Source: a virus. Taken from it: a stretch of DNA of 41,433 bases. How positions within the stretch are numbered: position 1 is the stretch's first letter; each line of letters opens with the position of its first letter. The notes below the pieces were generated by a model. The model was not told the origin of the DNA. It ran no database searches and was given only the letters and a program-made list of their open reading frames with translations. Made by a program: the position numbers and the translations under genes. Of this stretch, positions 38,908 to 41,433 are shown one piece after another. The stretch spans positions 1 to 41,433 of the IMG/VR virus record IMGVR_UViG_3300021961_000214; one strand, 5' to 3'.

Positions 38908-39942
38908 ATGAGAAAAAAACAAACAACACTAGGAGATGTTTACGGGGAAATGCTTAAAAGCGTTAAAACCGTTGTGAATGAGAATGCTCAGGAAAATATC
39001 AACAAATCCAAAAAAATTCCTAAAATGTCGAAAAATGCATTCAATGATAAAATGGGTATCCAAAAAGGCGGACCGACAGAAGCAGATGGCTTCCATAAAG
39101 CATTGAACGATGATTATTGTGGTTGTGATGAAGAAGACAACGAAGAAAAACAATATGATAGAATTTCTGAAATCGAGGAAAAATTAAAAAATCCTAATCT
39201 ATCCGATAAAGAAAAAGCTTCTCTTGAGAAAACTCTCAAAAATATGAAAAAAGATATGCAAAGAGAAGAAGCTGAAGAAAATATTGTTAAAGAATCTAAA
39301 AAAATTGCAAGAGAAAGACTAAATACTTTTATGATGAAAAAATCTACATTTGATAAATTGTTTGAATCTGTTATGGGTGGTAGCGAAGATGCTGAAAACG
39401 CTGCATTGGGTCTTAGCAATGCTCCAACTGATGACGAATTCGGTGATGACATGGGTGATGAAGATATGGGCGATGAAGACATGGGTGATGAAGTTACCTT
39501 TACTCTCGACCGTGCTACTGCTCAGAAACTTCATGATGTTCTTATGGGCGTTCTTGGAGGTGAAGAAGACCTCGGTGACGAAGGAGATGATCTCGATTTC
39601 GATGTAGAAGGCGATGAAATGGATGAAGAAGGCGATATGTATGACGACGAAGAGGAATACGACGAAGACGAACAAAACTTTTATCCTACCGATGAAGTTG
39701 GTAACGATGGAACGATTGGTGCTAAAAACTCCAAAGACGGTTCTCACAAACTTCAATCCAAAAACAACAAAGTTGGTGGTCGCCCACAACCTAAGAATCA
39801 AGGAACCAAAGTAACTGGAACCACTGATAAAGTTGGTAACGATGGTGATTACGGTCATGCTCTGCATGGTGCAAAACAACCAAATTACGGTAAACAAAAC
39901 AAAGTGTCTGATTTGAGACAGTCGGAAGACTTCTTCCGCTAA
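38908..39942 (+). CDS. Acidic head core/scaffold-like protein, 344 aa, with nested late gene
   Basis: The N-terminal 140 residues are charged helices (SEIEEKLKNPNLSDKEKASL, EKTLKNMKKDMQREEAEENI). After residue 142 comes MMKKSTFDKLFESVMGG, then a very acidic region with repeats of GDEDM (GDDMGDEDMGDEDMGDE), a conserved-looking block VTFTLDRATAQKLHDVLMGVLGG, more acidic sequence and a Gly/Asn-rich end. This composition resembles T4 prohead core or internal proteins. A late promoter element and ATG lie in frame at codon 142 (see the nested gene). It is placed between late genes and followed by a strong terminator. Confidence 0.72.
   Translation: MRKKQTTLGDVYGEMLKSVKTVVNENAQENINKSKKIPKMSKNAFNDKMGIQKGGPTEADGFHKALNDDYCGCDEEDNEEKQYDRISEIEEKLKNPNLSDKEKASLEKTLKNMKKDMQREEAEENIVKESKKIARERLNTFMMKKSTFDKLFESVMGGSEDAENAALGLSNAPTDDEFGDDMGDEDMGDEDMGDEVTFTLDRATAQKLHDVLMGVLGGEEDLGDEGDDLDFDVEGDEMDEEGDMYDDEEEYDEDEQNFYPTDEVGNDGTIGAKNSKDGSHKLQSKNNKVGGRPQPKNQGTKVTGTTDKVGNDGDYGHALHGAKQPNYGKQNKVSDLRQSEDFFR
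39319..39325 (+). promoter_or_regulatory. Internal late promoter element CTAAATA
   Basis: CTAAATA, CTTTT, then ATG at 39331, in frame inside the acidic gene. The spacing is exactly as in the other late genes. Confidence 0.65.
39331..39942 (+). CDS. Nested in-frame late product, 203 aa, with capsid-targeting-like start
   Basis: Same frame as the 344-aa gene, starting at its codon 142. The N-terminus MMKKSTFDKLFESVMGG closely resembles the N-terminus of the HEWGH peptidase (MNEFDKLFEKVLTEG), an amphipathic helix with an L-x-E site. The product would comprise only the acidic repeats, the TLDRATAQKLHDVL block and the Gly/Asn-rich tail. It is supported by an internal CTAAATA exactly 5 nt before the ATG. 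T4 core and internal proteins are similarly small, acidic and cleaved. Whether both products are made needs protein data. Confidence 0.55.
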   Translation: MMKKSTFDKLFESVMGGSEDAENAALGLSNAPTDDEFGDDMGDEDMGDEDMGDEVTFTLDRATAQKLHDVLMGVLGGEEDLGDEGDDLDFDVEGDEMDEEGDMYDDEEEYDEDEQNFYPTDEVGNDGTIGAKNSKDGSHKLQSKNNKVGGRPQPKNQGTKVTGTTDKVGNDGDYGHALHGAKQPNYGKQNKVSDLRQSEDFFR

Positions 39943-39969
39943 TAATTTCTAGAAAAAAATAAACTCAAG

Positions 39970-40000
39970 AAGGGAGAATCGTGGTGATTCTCCCTTTTTT
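39970..40000 (+). terminator. Strong hairpin terminator
   Basis: AAGGGAGAATC (39970-39980) pairs perfectly with GATTCTCCCTT (39986-39996) over a 5-nt loop, followed by TTTT. It ends the acidic core gene unit. Confidence 0.93.
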
Positions 40001-40001
40001 C

Positions 40002-40008
40002 TTAAATA
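40002..40008 (+). promoter_or_regulatory. Late promoter element TTAAATA
   Basis: TTAAATA directly after the terminator T-run, GTAAT, then ATG at 40014. It restarts transcription for the neck and terminase genes and fixes the start. Confidence 0.75.
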
Positions 40009-40013
40009 GTAAT

Positions 40014-40373
40014 ATGGAATCTTTTCTGGAATTTTTCGAAAAACACAACGGTGTCATATTAGAATACCGCCACAAAGATGCTTTTGGGAATATCAAACAA
40101 AGTCTAGTCAATCCTGACAACAAAAAAGGTGGTAGTGATATTGTCCGTATGGTTAATAGAAAAAATATCTCAACTGAAGGACCATATCAAAAGATCAGAA
40201 GCAATGGTCAAATTTTGATTGGTGATGAATTATTAAAAGAGTTGGGATCTTTGGGTGGTATTGAATTTGAAGATGGCAAAGAAATCAAAAGAAAGAATTC
40301 CAATCAAGTTATAAAAATGTTTACCAATCTTCATGGTCAACAATGCGGAAAAATAATAGAAATTAAAAAATAA
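40014..40373 (+). CDS. Hypothetical late protein, 119 aa, upstream of neck protein
   Basis: Starts MESFLEFFEKHNGVILEYRH and continues with DAFGNIKQSLVNPDNKKGGS, strands and a C-terminal KMFTNLHGQQCGKIIEIKK. A mixed alpha/beta protein with no motif recognised. The frame is open to GTG 39981, but that would start inside the terminator; the ATG at 40014 is 5 nt after TTAAATA. In T4 the gene here would be gp13, but this protein is far shorter (T4 gp13 309 aa), so that identity is unlikely. It overlaps the next start by 1 nt. Confidence 0.7.
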   Translation: MESFLEFFEKHNGVILEYRHKDAFGNIKQSLVNPDNKKGGSDIVRMVNRKNISTEGPYQKIRSNGQILIGDELLKELGSLGGIEFEDGKEIKRKNSNQVIKMFTNLHGQQCGKIIEIKK

Positions 40374-41164
40374 TGGCTGGATGTCCAACAATACCTTTAT
40401 CATGCTTAACACCTGAGAAAATTTTCGCTGGTGTATATCGTCCTAATTGTGGTGGATTCGCTGATCCATCTAATTTCCAAGCAGAAAGAGCAATTTTTAA
40501 TTCTCAATTTGGAGAACTCATCAATAACTATGGTGTAACAATTGGTTATATGGTCAATACTTTTGAACCAGACCAAATGAATTCTATTTATGGAGAACAT
40601 ACCACGATGTATTGGTTGAGTGCAATGGAAATCAAAGCATATATCCAAATGGAAAATGGTTCTCCAATTTATGCTTTGGCTGGTATGGACTCCCCCGATA
40701 CTTTAACATTGTATTTACACATCGATGAATTTGAGACGAAATTCGGTTCTTTGAGTTATTTCCAAAATCATCCAGTAGAACCCAAATCACAGGACAAGAT
40801 TATCGTTTATCCATTTGGATGTGATAGACCTAATGGTAGAAGTGCTAAGATATTTGAAGTGACAGAGGCGATGGACGAAGATCAGTCAGAACTCAACCCT
40901 GCAATGGGTCATTATGTATGGAGACTGAAAGCAGTTCGTAGTGAACACAATTTCACTACAAATGAACCTAGAGAAGCATTCAATCAACAAAATGCTGATA
41001 ATTCTTACTTCGGTAAAATATCTTCAGTGTTGTTCCCTGAATTGTCCAGTGCTTTGAGTGCCAATAAGATCTATACGGAAAATTCCGATGATATTGTGAG
41101 AAATGAGATATTCCCACCATCTACAGGAGGTAGTGATGGGAGTATATATGGTAATTACTTTTAA
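40373..41164 (+). CDS. 14: Neck protein, gp14-like
   Basis: Head-completion/neck protein that, with gp13 in T4, forms the portal-to-tail connector. At 263 aa it agrees with T4 gp14 (256 aa). The pattern of a Cys/Pro-rich start, GVTIGYMVNTFEPDQMNSIY, then YGEHTTMYWLSAMEIKAYI, LYLHIDEFETKFGSLSYFQN and IIVYPFGCDRPNGRSAKIFE fits the gp14 family (a Y-G-E segment followed by a beta-barrel-like part). It is followed by terminase gp17 after 2 nt, whereas T4 has genes 15 and 16 in between. Confidence 0.68.
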   Translation: MAGCPTIPLSCLTPEKIFAGVYRPNCGGFADPSNFQAERAIFNSQFGELINNYGVTIGYMVNTFEPDQMNSIYGEHTTMYWLSAMEIKAYIQMENGSPIYALAGMDSPDTLTLYLHIDEFETKFGSLSYFQNHPVEPKSQDKIIVYPFGCDRPNGRSAKIFEVTEAMDEDQSELNPAMGHYVWRLKAVRSEHNFTTNEPREAFNQQNADNSYFGKISSVLFPELSSALSANKIYTENSDDIVRNEIFPPSTGGSDGSIYGNYF

Positions 41165-41166
41165 TT

Positions 41167-41433
41167 ATGGCAGCTAAAAAGAAAAGACAGGAGTATATGG
41201 GTAATCCCAATCTCCCAACTGCTGATGCAGTGTTTGAATATACACCAGAAATGGTGATGGAGATAGAGAAGTGTAAGGAATCTCTTTTATATTTCGCATC
41301 AAATTACTTTTATATTATTGATCCCGATGAAGGTAAGAAAGTCATTCCTTTGTTTGATTATCAAGAGAGACTGTTAGAAGCTTTTGATGAACACCGATTC
41401 AATATTGTTCTATCATCGAGACAGAGTGGTAAA
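41167..41433 (+). CDS. 17: Terminase large subunit, gp17-like (3' end outside window)
   Basis: ATPase-nuclease motor that packages DNA into the head. Only the first 89 residues are present. EYTPEMVMEIEKCKESLLYF, FASNYFYIIDPDEGKKVIPL and FDYQERLLEAFDEHRFNIVL lead into the P-loop S83-S-R-Q-S-G-K89, matching the T4-like adenine-binding and Walker A region (SSRQSGKT). The start ATG is 2 nt after the gp14 stop. All visible motifs are intact. Confidence 0.94.
   Translation, partial: MAAKKKRQEYMGNPNLPTADAVFEYTPEMVMEIEKCKESLLYFASNYFYIIDPDEGKKVIPLFDYQERLLEAFDEHRFNIVLSSRQSGK

Noticed and set aside
39319-39897. 192-codon minus-strand frame opposite the acidic gene
   Set aside because: Created by the acidic repeat code on the other strand, giving a Phe/Ile/Val-rich product. 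The strand context and terminator favour the plus strand.
1-41433. tRNA genes and insertion sequences
   Set aside because: No gap is large enough outside coding genes for a tRNA with recognisable arms, and no transposase or terminal inverted repeats were found.

Overview
The window is part of the genome of a large contractile-tailed phage of the T4-like group, closer in gene content to the marine and freshwater (cyanophage-like) T4 relatives than to T4 itself. The evidence is a set of T4-type replication genes (DNA polymerase gp43, UvsX, helicase gp41, ssDNA-binding gp32, sliding clamp gp45, primase gp61) together with T4-type virion genes (gp25, gp6, a gp14-like neck protein and the start of terminase gp17). 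The DNA is AT-rich, genes are packed almost without gaps, and clear Shine-Dalgarno sequences are rare. The host cannot be named from the sequence.

Layout. Bases 1-5046 (+) hold the polymerase (5' end cut by the window), small conserved unknowns and uvsX, ending in a hairpin terminator. Bases 5112-8123 (-) are an inserted late-type block: a Mom-like DNA-modification protein, a 544-residue unknown and an HEWGH zinc metallopeptidase. Bases 8174-18385 (+) are the main replication operon: glycosyltransferase, gp41, a degenerate DHH protein, a Tat-signal protein, small unknowns, gp32, gp45, a cyclic-phosphate receiver-like protein, a HAD phosphatase, small genes and gp61. Bases 18393-19155 (-) carry two small late proteins. 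Bases 19192-21569 (+) carry small proteins, including an RlaP-like nucleotidyltransferase. Bases 21552-36559 (-) are the baseplate and fibre block, from gp25 and gp6 through large structural proteins to fibre-tip proteins, a Thr/Pro-rich protein and a glycosyltransferase. Bases 36591-41433 (+) carry a repeat fibre protein, a sulfotransferase, an acidic core/scaffold-like gene, a neck protein and terminase.

The most striking signal is a T4-late-promoter-like element, (C/T/A/G)TAAATA, that sits exactly 5 nt before the start codon of 12 gene starts, plus one further in-frame internal start, with four more genes at 6, 7, 8 and 19 nt. It is absent from the replication genes. Because the T4 late -10 element is followed by about 5 nt before +1, these late mRNAs are predicted to begin at or next to the start codon, that is, to be leaderless. 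The element also corrects several start sites, predicts which unknown genes are late, and reveals a nested late gene inside the acidic core gene.

A second theme is a set of late proteins with a short amphipathic N-terminus ending in L-x-E before G or A, like T4 capsid-targeting sequences cut by the prohead protease. On this reading the HEWGH peptidase and two small proteins would be packaged in the head and possibly injected. Other themes are DNA protection (Mom-like protein, a possible ArdC-like fragment), RNA-end processing (receiver-like, HAD and RlaP-like proteins), and modification of sugars or virion proteins (two glycosyltransferases and one sulfotransferase near Thr/Ser/Asn-rich fibre proteins).
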